In this document: positions 42,769 to 49,655 of the stretch, piece after piece
Layout of the letters: each line of letters begins with the position of its first letter
Numbering within the stretch: position 1 is the first letter of the stretch
Virus record (IMG/VR): IMGVR_UViG_3300021960_000060
Location: 1 to 64,000 of that record
Origin: a virus
Length of the DNA stretch: 64,000 nt
Strand: one strand, 5' to 3'
The notes under the pieces: generated by a model
Told to the model about the DNA's origin: nothing
Database searches by the model: none
What the model saw: only the letters and a program-made list of their open reading frames with translations
Position numbers and translations under genes: made by a program

Positions 42769-43377
42769 TTAAGACATTCTTTTGTTCACTCTTCCTAAAA
42801 TTTTCATCTTACCTTTCTTATCAGGTTGCTGACCAGTTGCTTTTACATATTTGTCAGTTTCTTGCTTCTTCATAATACCTTTCAACATTCTTTCACCTTC
42901 ACCTCTAATCTTGTCACGTTCTTCTCTAGTTTTACCAGATGCTTTCTGTGGTTTATAGTTAGGTGATACAGTTTCTTTCTTCTTTTTAGTTAAAAGTTGT
43001 GATGCAGTTGGTGTTGGTTTCTTTTCTGGTGTCGATGATCCAGTTTTCTTTGCTGCTGCTCTTGCTTGTGCTGCTTTTTTCCTCTCTGCTTTTACTTTAT
43101 CAGCATATGATTGTTTAACTTCAGCAGAACCTCTTTCTTTTTCTGGTTGTTGTACTCTTGTAGATGCTTGTTTTTGTTGACCAATATCTTTTCTGTCTTT
43201 ATATGTTTTTGCAGGAACCATTTTACCACCACCTGCTGCCTTCATTCTACGTTTTTCAGGTTCACTTTTTTTTCTATTTGCACCAACTCTTCCACCATCT
43301 CCCTGTTTACGAATCTGAGAAGATCCCATTACATCGGCATCATAAGCTTCATTAATAAATTGTGAGAAAGTTTTCAT
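42769..43377 (-). CDS. Basic internal (head) protein candidate with capsid-targeting peptide
   Basis: A 202-residue, very Lys/Arg-rich protein. It begins MKTFSQFINEAYDADVMGSS: this is close to the T4 capsid-targeting sequence MKTYQEFIAEA (from memory) and has I-N-E/A, a gp21 prohead protease site. The remainder is low-complexity and basic (KKSEPEKRRMKAAGGGKMVP, KVKAERKKAAQARAAAKKTG), expected for a DNA-packed protein injected with the genome. Related proteins occur in cyanophages as I recall. The gene has a late box AATAAATA and stands alone between two units, unlike its early neighbours. Confidence 0.78.
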   Translation of the reverse strand: MKTFSQFINEAYDADVMGSSQIRKQGDGGRVGANRKKSEPEKRRMKAAGGGKMVPAKTYKDRKDIGQQKQASTRVQQPEKERGSAEVKQSYADKVKAERKKAAQARAAAKKTGSSTPEKKPTPTASQLLTKKKKETVSPNYKPQKASGKTREERDKIRGEGERMLKGIMKKQETDKYVKATGQQPDKKGKMKILGRVNKRMS

Positions 43378-43401
43378 GTTGATAGGAACAATTTCCTTTT
43401 T

Positions 43402-43409
43402 TATTTATT
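43402..43409 (-). promoter_or_regulatory. Late promoter AATAAATA for the basic internal protein
   Basis: Minus strand TTTAATAAATAAAAAAGG, 25 bases before the ATG at 43377 and directly after the terminator at 43410-43439. Confidence 0.7.
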
Positions 43410-43439
43410 AAAAATTCCCCACTACTTAAAGTGGGGAAT
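43410..43439 (-). terminator. Intrinsic terminator
   Basis: Minus strand ATTCCCCACT-TTAAGT-AGTGGGGAAT followed by TTT: 10-bp stem, ends the unit of small genes 43447-45175 before the late gene downstream. Confidence 0.85.
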
Positions 43440-43446
43440 AATTACA

Positions 43447-43668
43447 TCAACTATCTTCTGGTTCTTGCTCTTTTGGTTTGTTTACTTTAGGACCAACCTG
43501 AACACGTTTAGTTTCATAGAAAAAATTAACTCTTTCACGACGTGTTTGCATCAGTAGATCAAACTTTTCTTGTTGATCTTTAGTGAATCGAAAATCTTGA
43601 CGACGCCAAGTATCACGAAGATCGCGAATGTGTGACAGGACGTTGACAGTATCAGTTGGAAAGTTCAT
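43447..43668 (-). CDS. 73-residue basic conserved small protein
   Basis: MNFPTDTVNVLSHIRDLRDT, WRRQDFRFTKDQQEKFDLLM and QTRRERVNFFYETKRVQVGP. The ATG is at 43668; an upstream TTG is unlikely. The helix pair ...QQEKFD.LL.TRRERV..FYE...V..GP is a pattern I recall from cyanophages. The C-terminus KVNKPKEQEPEDS is charged and probably disordered. It is the last gene before a terminator. Confidence 0.75.
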   Translation of the reverse strand: MNFPTDTVNVLSHIRDLRDTWRRQDFRFTKDQQEKFDLLMQTRRERVNFFYETKRVQVGPKVNKPKEQEPEDS

Positions 43669-43670
43669 GA

Positions 43671-43799
43671 TCAAACAGTGTAATCTTTTTGGTTAAATTC
43701 GTCGCATTTGACATTCATTTCTGAGTCATTCTCTTCGAGTTCTGTAATGTCGAAGATTTCTCCTGGCATGTCCTGAATTTCGCTCCAAAGGTCGTCCAT
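43671..43799 (-). CDS. 42-residue acidic small protein
   Basis: MDDLWSEIQDMPGEIFDITE, LEENDSEMNVKCDEFNQKDY and TV. Very acidic. The start after ACAAAAACAAAA is preferred to longer frames with GTG starts. It ends two bases before the next ATG (TGATCATG). Possible protein- or DNA-mimic, unproven. Confidence 0.58.
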   Translation of the reverse strand: MDDLWSEIQDMPGEIFDITELEENDSEMNVKCDEFNQKDYTV

Positions 43800-43907
43800 T
43801 TTTGTTTTTGTTTGTGTGATGTGTGTGGAGTTTATCATCAGCAGTAGAGTTGCCAACTGACTCACTTAGGAGTGATGAATGGGTATCCTGTTCCCCTCCA
43901 CTCTTTT

Positions 43908-43948
43908 AATATACAGGGTTTTGGTGGTTTGTGGGAGATTAGTGGACA
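43908..43948 (-). promoter_or_regulatory. Promoter-like repeat TGTCCACTAATCTCCCACA + TATATT, copy B
   Basis: Minus strand TGTCCACTAATCTCCCACA (43930-43948) then TATATT (43908-43913), matching copy A at 38752-38792. It overlaps the end of the 49-residue gene and precedes the 42-residue gene by about 110 bp. Confidence 0.5.
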
Positions 43949-44088
43949 GTTATTGTGGTGTCCACTGCACGTAATGTTTTCTTTACATGTTGTTCCCAGA
44001 ATAGTGCATCTTCAATTCTTAAAAAACTTGCACTATGCTTTGCAAATCCTTTTTTCTTCGGTTTTAGGTAGTTTACTCGGTAAATCAT
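43939..44088 (-). CDS. 49-residue conserved basic protein
   Basis: MIYRVNYLKPKKKGFAKHSA, SFLRIEDALFWEQHVKKTLR and AVDTTITVH. The strand-loop-helix-strand pattern YRV.YLKPKKKGFA.HSA.FL.IEDA.FWE is one I associate with cyanophages. The ATG lies in GGCACTGGAATG, 10 bases past the stop of the 33-residue gene. Its stop TAA falls inside promoter-like repeat B. Function unknown. Confidence 0.72.
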   Translation of the reverse strand: MIYRVNYLKPKKKGFAKHSASFLRIEDALFWEQHVKKTLRAVDTTITVH

Positions 44089-44097
44089 TCCAGTGCC

Positions 44098-44199
44098 TTA
44101 ATACTCCAGAAACAATAAAAAAATTAGTAGTGAGAAGACTGACAAATATGATGCTGCGAATGATAGCAACATAATTGTCATAAGGTTTTGTTTTATCAT
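44098..44199 (-). CDS. 33-residue single-span membrane micropeptide
   Basis: MIKQNLMTIMLLSFAASYLS then VFSLLIFLLFLEY: one long transmembrane helix. A strong ribosome-binding site (TTAGGGAG, eight bases before ATG) and a start two bases after the preceding stop support translation. A competing longer frame on the same strand overlaps it but has no ribosome-binding site. Could be a holin-like or inhibitor peptide; no evidence decides. Confidence 0.6.
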   Translation of the reverse strand: MIKQNLMTIMLLSFAASYLSVFSLLIFLLFLEY

Positions 44200-44201
44200 C
44201 A

Positions 44202-44483
44202 CTAAAACTCCCTAATGTATACTTCCATATCATCCACAGTTTCAGCATAACGATTCTTTCTTGTATAAACGTATTCTAATTCTTTCCATTGTTTTGGAAA
44301 GCATAATAAGAGTGTGTGAATATATTTGTGTCGTTGAATTTTTGTGTATTCACAGTTTGGTTTTGGTTTAATACCAGTTTCAATAGTAATGTAAAGTTTA
44401 TCACAAAAATATACCCAACCCTCAACGTTTACATGATCTGTCTTCCATCGAACATAGTCATCAACTTGAGGAATATATCTCAT
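44202..44483 (-). CDS. Conserved small protein (93 residues)
   Basis: MRYIPQVDDYVRWKTDHVNV then EGWVYFCDKLYITIETGIKP and HKYIHTLLLCFPKQWKELEY. W.Y.....YITIE..I.PK........ H.Y.H.L..C....W.EL.YV..R is a beta-rich domain I recall in cyanophages, perhaps SH3-like. The start overlaps the previous gene by four bases (ATGA). Coupled downstream to a membrane micropeptide. Confidence 0.78.
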   Translation of the reverse strand: MRYIPQVDDYVRWKTDHVNVEGWVYFCDKLYITIETGIKPKPNCEYTKIQRHKYIHTLLLCFPKQWKELEYVYTRKNRYAETVDDMEVYIREF

Positions 44484-44770
44484 AGGAAAGCAGACATTAA
44501 AGGGTTTAATTTTAAAGACATTGCAGTATATGGAGTAGTGTTACATATATCTACCTGAGTTCCACACTTGGTGGAATTAATAGGTGACAAATAGCATCGT
44601 TTTTTTGTGTTGTAGAAACCCCAAATTGTGCTAACAGGATCACTACTATAAGAGTAAGTTGCGTGATGCAAAAGCCAAATAGAAACCACATTTCGCTTGA
44701 ACTCGCGAACATAGTAGGAATATCCTTTTGGTTCTTCATGAATAAAATCAGGAGGAAGTTCTAAATTCAT
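44480..44770 (-). CDS. Conserved small protein (96 residues)
   Basis: MNLELPPDFIHEEPKGYSYY with VREFKRNVVSIWLLHHATYS and TIWGFYNTKKRCYLSPINST. The pattern Y.Y.VREF...V.SIWL.HH..Y.Y......TIWGFY.TKKR.Y..PINS..CG..VDI..TTPY is well ordered and seen in other cyanophages as I recall. Aromatic-rich beta protein. ATGA overlaps on both sides place it in a tightly coupled chain with its neighbours. Confidence 0.8.
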   Translation of the reverse strand: MNLELPPDFIHEEPKGYSYYVREFKRNVVSIWLLHHATYSYSSDPVSTIWGFYNTKKRCYLSPINSTKCGTQVDICNTTPYTAMSLKLNPLMSAFL

Positions 44771-44928
44771 TTCTCACGAACAATACGCAAACGATCTGGA
44801 CTCAAACCTTCATTTAAAAGTTCATCATAACGATTTTTTGCCTGTTCTTGAGTTAGTCCTACATCATCACATTCAACAAGTGTCCAACCAGATGTTTCAA
44901 GTTCTTCAATTCGATAAAGTTTTTCCAT
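44767..44928 (-). CDS. 53-residue conserved small protein
   Basis: MEKLYRIEELETSGWTLVEC, DDVGLTQEQAKNRYDELLNE and GLSPDRLRIVREK. A compact beta-alpha-beta fold: YRI.E....GW.L.......LT.E.A...YD.L...G..PD.LR.VRE. It ends in an ATGA overlap with the following gene. This type of peptide is frequent in cyanophage small-gene clusters. Function unknown. Confidence 0.75.
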   Translation of the reverse strand: MEKLYRIEELETSGWTLVECDDVGLTQEQAKNRYDELLNEGLSPDRLRIVREK

Positions 44929-44932
44929 AGTC

Positions 44933-45175
44933 TTAAGTGGTAAATTCTTCTACAATTTTAGATTCAAGTTGTTCTGCAAGTGCATATGTTCGTGAATTGA
45001 GAATATTTTCACGAAGATTAGAGTAGAATTTTTGATTAAAATCTCCCTCATCTGCACCTGTAATGAGATCAAAACACTCATTATCATTTTCTGCAATTAC
45101 ATTCCAGAGACCACCATATTCACTGGATGGAAAAGGGATGTAATGATCTACAATGTAGAAAAATTTTTGTTTCAT
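44933..45175 (-). CDS. 80-residue conserved small protein
   Basis: MKQKFFYIVDHYIPFPSSEY GGLWNVIAENDNECFDLITG (two blocks) then AEQLESKIVEEFTT. The YIVD...PFPSSEYGG..N.IAE...E.F..IT pattern recurs in cyanophages from memory. It is the first gene of the unit 43447-45175 and lies 24 bp below a promoter (TTGCAG-17-TATAAT, 45199-45227). Confidence 0.78.
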   Translation of the reverse strand: MKQKFFYIVDHYIPFPSSEYGGLWNVIAENDNECFDLITGADEGDFNQKFYSNLRENILNSRTYALAEQLESKIVEEFTT

Positions 45176-45198
45176 TGTTTTGAATAGATTACTCTCTA

Positions 45199-45227
45199 AT
45201 TATATCAGGAACAAAAGAACTCTGCAA
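45199..45227 (-). promoter_or_regulatory. Host-like promoter TTGCAG-17-TATAAT
   Basis: Minus strand TTGCAG (45222-45227) and a perfect TATAAT (45199-45204), 17 bp apart, inside the end of the 42-residue gene and 24 bp before the ATG at 45175. Confidence 0.7.
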
Positions 45228-45333
45228 GGTAGTAATCAACAGTAATTTCAAGTTCTTCTGCTTCCTTTTCAATTTGAATCCAGAAATCTTCAGCAAGTTC
45301 TTCATACATAATGCTTTCTTGATTTGTCATCAT
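45205..45333 (-). CDS. 42-residue acidic small protein
   Basis: MMTNQESIMYEELAEDFWIQ, IEKEAEELEITVDYYLAEFF and CS. Strongly acidic helix; LE.TVDYY.AEF is a pattern I recall from cyanophages. It starts 35 bases after copy 7 of the repeated element. The stop overlaps the -10 box of the promoter for the next unit. Confidence 0.65.
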   Translation of the reverse strand: MMTNQESIMYEELAEDFWIQIEKEAEELEITVDYYLAEFFCS

Positions 45334-45361
45334 GCAGTTGATGCGTCGTTACACTATAAAA

Positions 45362-45387
45362 ACACTTTAAAGGTGAGTAACATTATT
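45362..45387 (-). repeat. Repeated element TTACTCACCTTTAAAGTGT, copy 7
   Basis: Minus strand ATGTTACTCACCTTTAAAGT then GTTTTTATAGTG. The stop codon of the Mom-like gene lies inside the element (ACT CAC CTT TAA). Confidence 0.78.
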
Positions 45388-46017
45388 ATCTGGATTTTTC
45401 CACTTCTCTTCTTTCCATTTAACATTCAACTTCTTGTCAAATGTCATCAAGAACCTATGCTTTTGACTTCTCTTTCTGTATTCTCCTTTCAAACCTTTAC
45501 CACCACCTCTTGATTTCTTAGTATAAGTTCCATCATCATTTAATATCCAAAAATCAGCAACATTTGCAGATGTCATACCATAGTATTTGAAATTAGATGC
45601 GGCATAGATTACACCTTTGTGAAACTTTCCATCAGCATAAGAAAGAATGGCCCTAACATCAACGTCTTTACGAAATTGTTTGATAGATCTTGATAAAAAC
45701 CATGAGGTAATATTATACTCTTCTGCTTGCACATCTGGATGTATGCATAACCTAGACAATTCAAATAATCCATCCTGTTGATCTCTTTGTAGACCAAATG
45801 CAGATACAGCAATCTCAGGAACTGGAATTCCTGTGTATACAATAGCCCCAACACATGTTCCAGTAGGTCTTAAAATACAATCAGGATCACCCTTGAACAA
45901 TGCATAGTTATGACCTGATCTAAATGTCTTGGAATGATCTTTCAGATAATGATATGTAAGGAGAAGATGTTCTACTTCTTTTCTTTCTACCTTTTCAATA
46001 TAATAATCATTTTTCAT
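45367..46017 (-). CDS. Mom-like DNA adenine modification protein (GNAT fold)
   Basis: A 216-residue protein resembling phage Mu Mom, which converts adenine in DNA to a carbamoylmethyl-type derivative that blocks restriction. Visible family features: GAIVYTGIPVP (58-67, cofactor-side strand), FELSRLCIHPD (85-95), SWFLSRSIKQ, VRAILSYADG (121-130), HKGVIYAASNFKYYGMTS (133-150), and a basic end with RKRSQKHRFLM. The L.RL...., SYAD and H.G.IY.A..F.Y.G motifs are the core of the Mom family. It overlaps the upstream methyltransferase-like gene by 11 bases, third in a three-gene operon. Substrate and exact chemistry are inferred from the family. Confidence 0.78.
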   Translation of the reverse strand: MKNDYYIEKVERKEVEHLLLTYHYLKDHSKTFRSGHNYALFKGDPDCILRPTGTCVGAIVYTGIPVPEIAVSAFGLQRDQQDGLFELSRLCIHPDVQAEEYNITSWFLSRSIKQFRKDVDVRAILSYADGKFHKGVIYAASNFKYYGMTSANVADFWILNDDGTYTKKSRGGGKGLKGEYRKRSQKHRFLMTFDKKLNVKWKEEKWKNPDNNVTHL

Positions 46018-46873
46018 TGCAAAACTCTACGATCTTTTTGTTGAATACTTTTTTCTTAAAATGTTTATGAAATGTCTGATAGTTATTATAACAGACACTT
46101 GACAAAAAAGAAAGAAACTTTTTACTTTTCAAGGTATTTACAAAAGTGTCAAAGTCAATATCTTCAGGTACATAGAAACAATCAACTGCACGATTTTTAT
46201 CTGCAATTTCATCAAAAGTGTACATATTTAAATTATTATTAATTTTACGATTATCTGAACCTGTAGAAATACAAATAACACGATTTGTATCCCATTCAAC
46301 TCTACTTTGATATTGTTCTCTACATGATTTCTTTCCCCCACCTGTTAGACTAATATATTGAAAAGAATCTTTATCTGAAACTAATTGAAAATATGAATAA
46401 TATTCCATATTGTTCTGAGTGAGAATAGGAACATTTTTTGAATTAATTTCTACAACATCATTCCCATAAAAAATTAATGAATTTGATTCAGTTTTCGTTC
46501 TTTGAAACTCTACTATCGCAAAATTATCATATATCCAAGCATTTGCAATTTTTACATTCTTAATCAAAGAACTATGAGAACAAATCTTAAGAGGAATTTT
46601 AGCAATAATTTTTCCACCAATTTTTACATGCTGAATTGCACTGATTAACCAACTATATTCATGCTTTGCTTTAGCAAAAGGAAATTTATTACATTCTACA
46701 ATATCAATCATTGCAGTATCATACTCATTTAGATTTGAGTTATGTGGTTCAAAGTTAGTATCAAATACAAATTCACCAAAACTAGCAATCATAGCAATAT
46801 TGGGTGACAAAATAATAGTATCACCCTCAAATTTAAAATACTTATTAAATTGTTCGGTCGTAAGATAATTCAT
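46007..46873 (-). CDS. Methyltransferase-like protein lacking the NPP(Y/F) motif
   Basis: A 288-residue protein starting at the ATG that overlaps the helicase stop (ATGA). The order of elements resembles N6-adenine DNA methyltransferases of the Eco57I/TaqI type: YDTAMIDIVECNKFPFAKAK aligns with the D(I/V)I..NPPF loop but reads VECNKFPF, then YSWLISAIQHVKIGGKIIAK IPL corresponds to the K.GG......P strand-turn-strand. The C-terminal part (FYVPEDIDFDTFVNTLKSKK FLSFLSS) looks like a target-recognition end. If the fold is right, the catalytic motif is altered, so it may bind DNA or assist Mom rather than methylate. Fold assignment is tentative. Confidence 0.5.
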   Translation of the reverse strand: MNYLTTEQFNKYFKFEGDTIILSPNIAMIASFGEFVFDTNFEPHNSNLNEYDTAMIDIVECNKFPFAKAKHEYSWLISAIQHVKIGGKIIAKIPLKICSHSSLIKNVKIANAWIYDNFAIVEFQRTKTESNSLIFYGNDVVEINSKNVPILTQNNMEYYSYFQLVSDKDSFQYISLTGGGKKSCREQYQSRVEWDTNRVICISTGSDNRKINNNLNMYTFDEIADKNRAVDCFYVPEDIDFDTFVNTLKSKKFLSFLSSVCYNNYQTFHKHFKKKVFNKKIVEFCNEK

Positions 46874-49128
46874 TTCACACACTCAATATACATGGAGAAA
46901 AGAGATTCATCGATGTACTTTTCCTCAATAAGCATCAAAAACTGTTCAGGTGTTGCTCCAATAGATTTTGCAATAAAATGATTTGTCTGAATCAATTCAA
47001 CAAACATTTTAAAGTCAATATCACGATTCTTTCTGATTTCTTCAACACAATATGCAGTGCGATCAAGAATATTTGTAAGTTTATTACGTCGCTCTGTCAA
47101 AATAGATCTTTCTTCAGAAGTCATTGAACGTTTTGTATTTCTAGGATCAATAAAAGTTTGACCTTTTTTAAATGAAGAATTTGTAGTGATTTTCTCAATT
47201 TCATCACTATTGGAAATGATATCTAAACACCCATCATACATTAAACGATCAGAATTTATAATAACACGTTGAGAGTTATTTGATGAAAATATTTCTTTTG
47301 AATACTCATCAACGTCCAGTGCAACGTTATATCCAGTGTCACTCATCTGAAAAATTGGTAAAGTCTTCATAACTCTACGAAGTCCAACCATAAAATCAAC
47401 ATTATCATGCTCTGAAACTTGTTTCGCAGCATCCATAATCATAGGAGCAATCTTATCATCACGATTACCATCAATTGATAGGGAAATGATATGGCCAATT
47501 TTTTCCATATTGCCAGTAGTGAGTGATCTACTAATTTTTTGCACTGTTGCCCCCATATCGCCATTATCATATGCAAGAATAACTACATTAATGTCAGGAA
47601 TACTAAATGATCTTTGACACATTTGAGATGCAATAATCCACACTTCTTTGTTGTTTTTCTTTGCAATACGAATAGCATCTTTTACATATTGCTCTGCATC
47701 TTTTCCCTTAACAACATCTCCATTAATACAGTGAACATCAAAGTAATCGCCAATAATAGATTTTGCAATCTTCTCTAGGTTCTTTAGTTGTTTATTAGTC
47801 ATGCTAACAAATTGAATAACAGAACGAGTAGAGTCGTCTTCTAAACAATTGTCAAGTGCAAAATCATTTGCATTTACGTCATCACTTTCACCAATAAAGG
47901 ATTTGTATATTCCTGACCAAAATGCTTTGCTCTTTTGCACATCTTGAGATGATTTGGAAAATGAAGGATTTAGATCCTGATTGTCATCATTAAGAGAATG
48001 TGCAAATTTACTCCAATCATAACGATAAAACTTAACCTGTGTAAGATTTTTCTCAAACTCAGTTGCACGTTTATAATTAATTGAATTCTCAAGTTTTACA
48101 TTAGTACCTGCTTTCATTAACATATCAAGATAAGTAACCTTGAAGAAAGCATCTACGTCATTATGACTACTTTTTGCTCTCTGACTATTAGTCCCAGTAG
48201 TTAGAATGATAGGAGCATTTTTTCCAATTTGATTTACGAATGGCACACAACTATCAGTATGAGCACCATAATCTGCTTCATCAATTACGGTTATTTTATC
48301 AACATAGTTCTCAATAACTTCAGCATTACTATTTCTGACAGTTTCACCTTCCTTATCACCACAAAGAGAAGCAACAACTAAAATTTTCTTTTTCTCAGAA
48401 AGATTTTTCATAAAATCTTCTTCAAATTGATCTGATGAAAGATCAAGAATTGAAAAATTAGAAAACTGCTTATATAGATAAACCTCTTTCTTGAACGAAG
48501 ATAGAGCAGTCAAGTAATATGACCCAACAACCATAACTTGTCGATCAAGATAATGAAATAGACTGAGATATAATATGGTTTTACCAAAACGTGCTGCAAG
48601 TTCTGCCATTATCTTCGTTTTTCCAAATTTAATCAAAGAAATAAGTTTATCCAAAGATTCCATTTGCCAGATAGTTAATCTGAGATCTCTCTTTTCAATA
48701 TCATTTTGTAAATAATCAAACCAAAGTTCTGCTGGATTAGTATCCTCAAATATTGCCCATTCTTTTGCACTACGAGTGGGATCAAGAACATGTGCAAGAA
48801 AACATTTCCCATCTTCATGCATTTGTCGAAGAATTTTTTGATCTTCAGAATCAATTAGTGCAAGTTTTGATGGCTGATATCCAACAATTAGATACTGTTC
48901 TCTCTCAGATGCTTCTCTCTGCTGAGAAATGCGATCCAATACATTAACACTTGATTGTCCACATTTAAATTCTTTAGATTTATATGCAGAACATTTAGTA
49001 TACTGATAGAATCCTATAGGATCACTCTCAATCAGACCTTTAATTTCTTCATTAATGTAAAAAATACCCTTTCTAGAAGAAGAAATGGCATTTTGAAAGT
49101 ATTGATCCCAGGATAGGTTTTTGAACAT
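46870..49128 (-). CDS. SF2 helicase/translocase of the Mom-like operon
   Basis: A 752-residue protein from the ATG at 49128 (a TTG precedes it). It has an N-terminal 145-residue region of no known fold, a Q-like LTIWQMESLDKLI (151-163), a Walker A variant AARFGKT (178-184), VIDEAD (281-286), TTGT (310-313), VIQFVS (motif IV), ASQMCQRSFSIPDINVV (motif V) and QKISRSLTTG (motif VI), so both RecA domains are present. The layout recalls the motor subunits of type I/III restriction systems, but I see no nuclease motif (PD-ExK). It is first in an operon with a methyltransferase-like and a Mom-like gene, all with overlapping ends; repeated element copy 8 lies just upstream. Confidence 0.82.
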   Translation of the reverse strand: MFKNLSWDQYFQNAISSSRKGIFYINEEIKGLIESDPIGFYQYTKCSAYKSKEFKCGQSSVNVLDRISQQREASEREQYLIVGYQPSKLALIDSEDQKILRQMHEDGKCFLAHVLDPTRSAKEWAIFEDTNPAELWFDYLQNDIEKRDLRLTIWQMESLDKLISLIKFGKTKIMAELAARFGKTILYLSLFHYLDRQVMVVGSYYLTALSSFKKEVYLYKQFSNFSILDLSSDQFEEDFMKNLSEKKKILVVASLCGDKEGETVRNSNAEVIENYVDKITVIDEADYGAHTDSCVPFVNQIGKNAPIILTTGTNSQRAKSSHNDVDAFFKVTYLDMLMKAGTNVKLENSINYKRATEFEKNLTQVKFYRYDWSKFAHSLNDDNQDLNPSFSKSSQDVQKSKAFWSGIYKSFIGESDDVNANDFALDNCLEDDSTRSVIQFVSMTNKQLKNLEKIAKSIIGDYFDVHCINGDVVKGKDAEQYVKDAIRIAKKNNKEVWIIASQMCQRSFSIPDINVVILAYDNGDMGATVQKISRSLTTGNMEKIGHIISLSIDGNRDDKIAPMIMDAAKQVSEHDNVDFMVGLRRVMKTLPIFQMSDTGYNVALDVDEYSKEIFSSNNSQRVIINSDRLMYDGCLDIISNSDEIEKITTNSSFKKGQTFIDPRNTKRSMTSEERSILTERRNKLTNILDRTAYCVEEIRKNRDIDFKMFVELIQTNHFIAKSIGATPEQFLMLIEEKYIDESLFSMYIECVK

Positions 49129-49153
49129 CAAAAATTAATCTCTCAATAATAAA

Positions 49154-49178
49154 ACAGTTTAAAGGTGAGGTATATTTT
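49154..49178 (-). repeat. Repeated element CCTCACCTTTAAACTGT, copy 8
   Basis: Minus strand ATATACCTCACCTTTAAACT then GTTTTATTATTGAG; the TTA at the left end is changed to TAC. It begins at the stop of the 142-residue gene and lies 26 bases before the helicase ATG. Confidence 0.7.
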
Positions 49179-49605
49179 AACCTCCATCAATCTGACAACC
49201 TGCCATTGCACCACCAACAACACCTAAAGGAATTGACCAAATCCAGTTTTCTTTAGTGGACAAAATTCCTCCTGCACCACCACCAAGAATTCCACCAAGA
49301 ATAGATCCTTCTACACAGGAATTGTCATCAATATCACCCACGTCGGGATATCTTGTTTCGTTTCTAGGATAAGTAGGAACTTTAGGAACATATCTATTTC
49401 TGCAAGGTACTCTATTTGTTCTATTTTTTACATATCCACCAACCCATTTACCATAATTGTTATAATAACCAGGAATAAACTCTTCTACATTTTCGTAGCA
49501 ATAGTTTTCATAACGAACACTTCTATGCCCCTCAAATCTAGGGCCTCCAGCATATACGGGAGAAGCATTTGCACCAATTAGAAGCAAAGCAGCAAGAATT
49601 TTCAT
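49177..49605 (-). CDS. Exported glycine-zipper protein
   Basis: A 142-residue protein with a signal peptide (MKILAALLLIGANASPVYAG, likely cut after VYA), an arginine/tyrosine-rich middle (YENYCYENVEEF, YYNNYGKWVGGYVKNR) and a C-terminal glycine zipper (GSILGGILGGGAGGILS ... PLGVVGGAMAGC). Such 2TM glycine-zipper proteins insert in or cross the bacterial outer membrane. In a phage it could act in lysis or superinfection exclusion. Four cysteines suggest disulphides outside the cytoplasm. A terminator-nested promoter lies just upstream. Confidence 0.75.
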   Translation of the reverse strand: MKILAALLLIGANASPVYAGGPRFEGHRSVRYENYCYENVEEFIPGYYNNYGKWVGGYVKNRTNRVPCRNRYVPKVPTYPRNETRYPDVGDIDDNSCVEGSILGGILGGGAGGILSTKENWIWSIPLGVVGGAMAGCQIDGG

Positions 49606-49626
49606 TATTTTTGTTTTATTACTAAT

Positions 49627-49655
49627 AATTTACACTAAAAAAAGGAGTCTGTCAA
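49627..49655 (-). promoter_or_regulatory. Promoter TTGACA-17-TAAATT nested in a terminator
   Basis: TTGACA (49650-49655) falls in the terminator loop and TAAATT (49627-49632) is 17 bp downstream, about 20 bp before the ATG at 49605. Confidence 0.6.
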
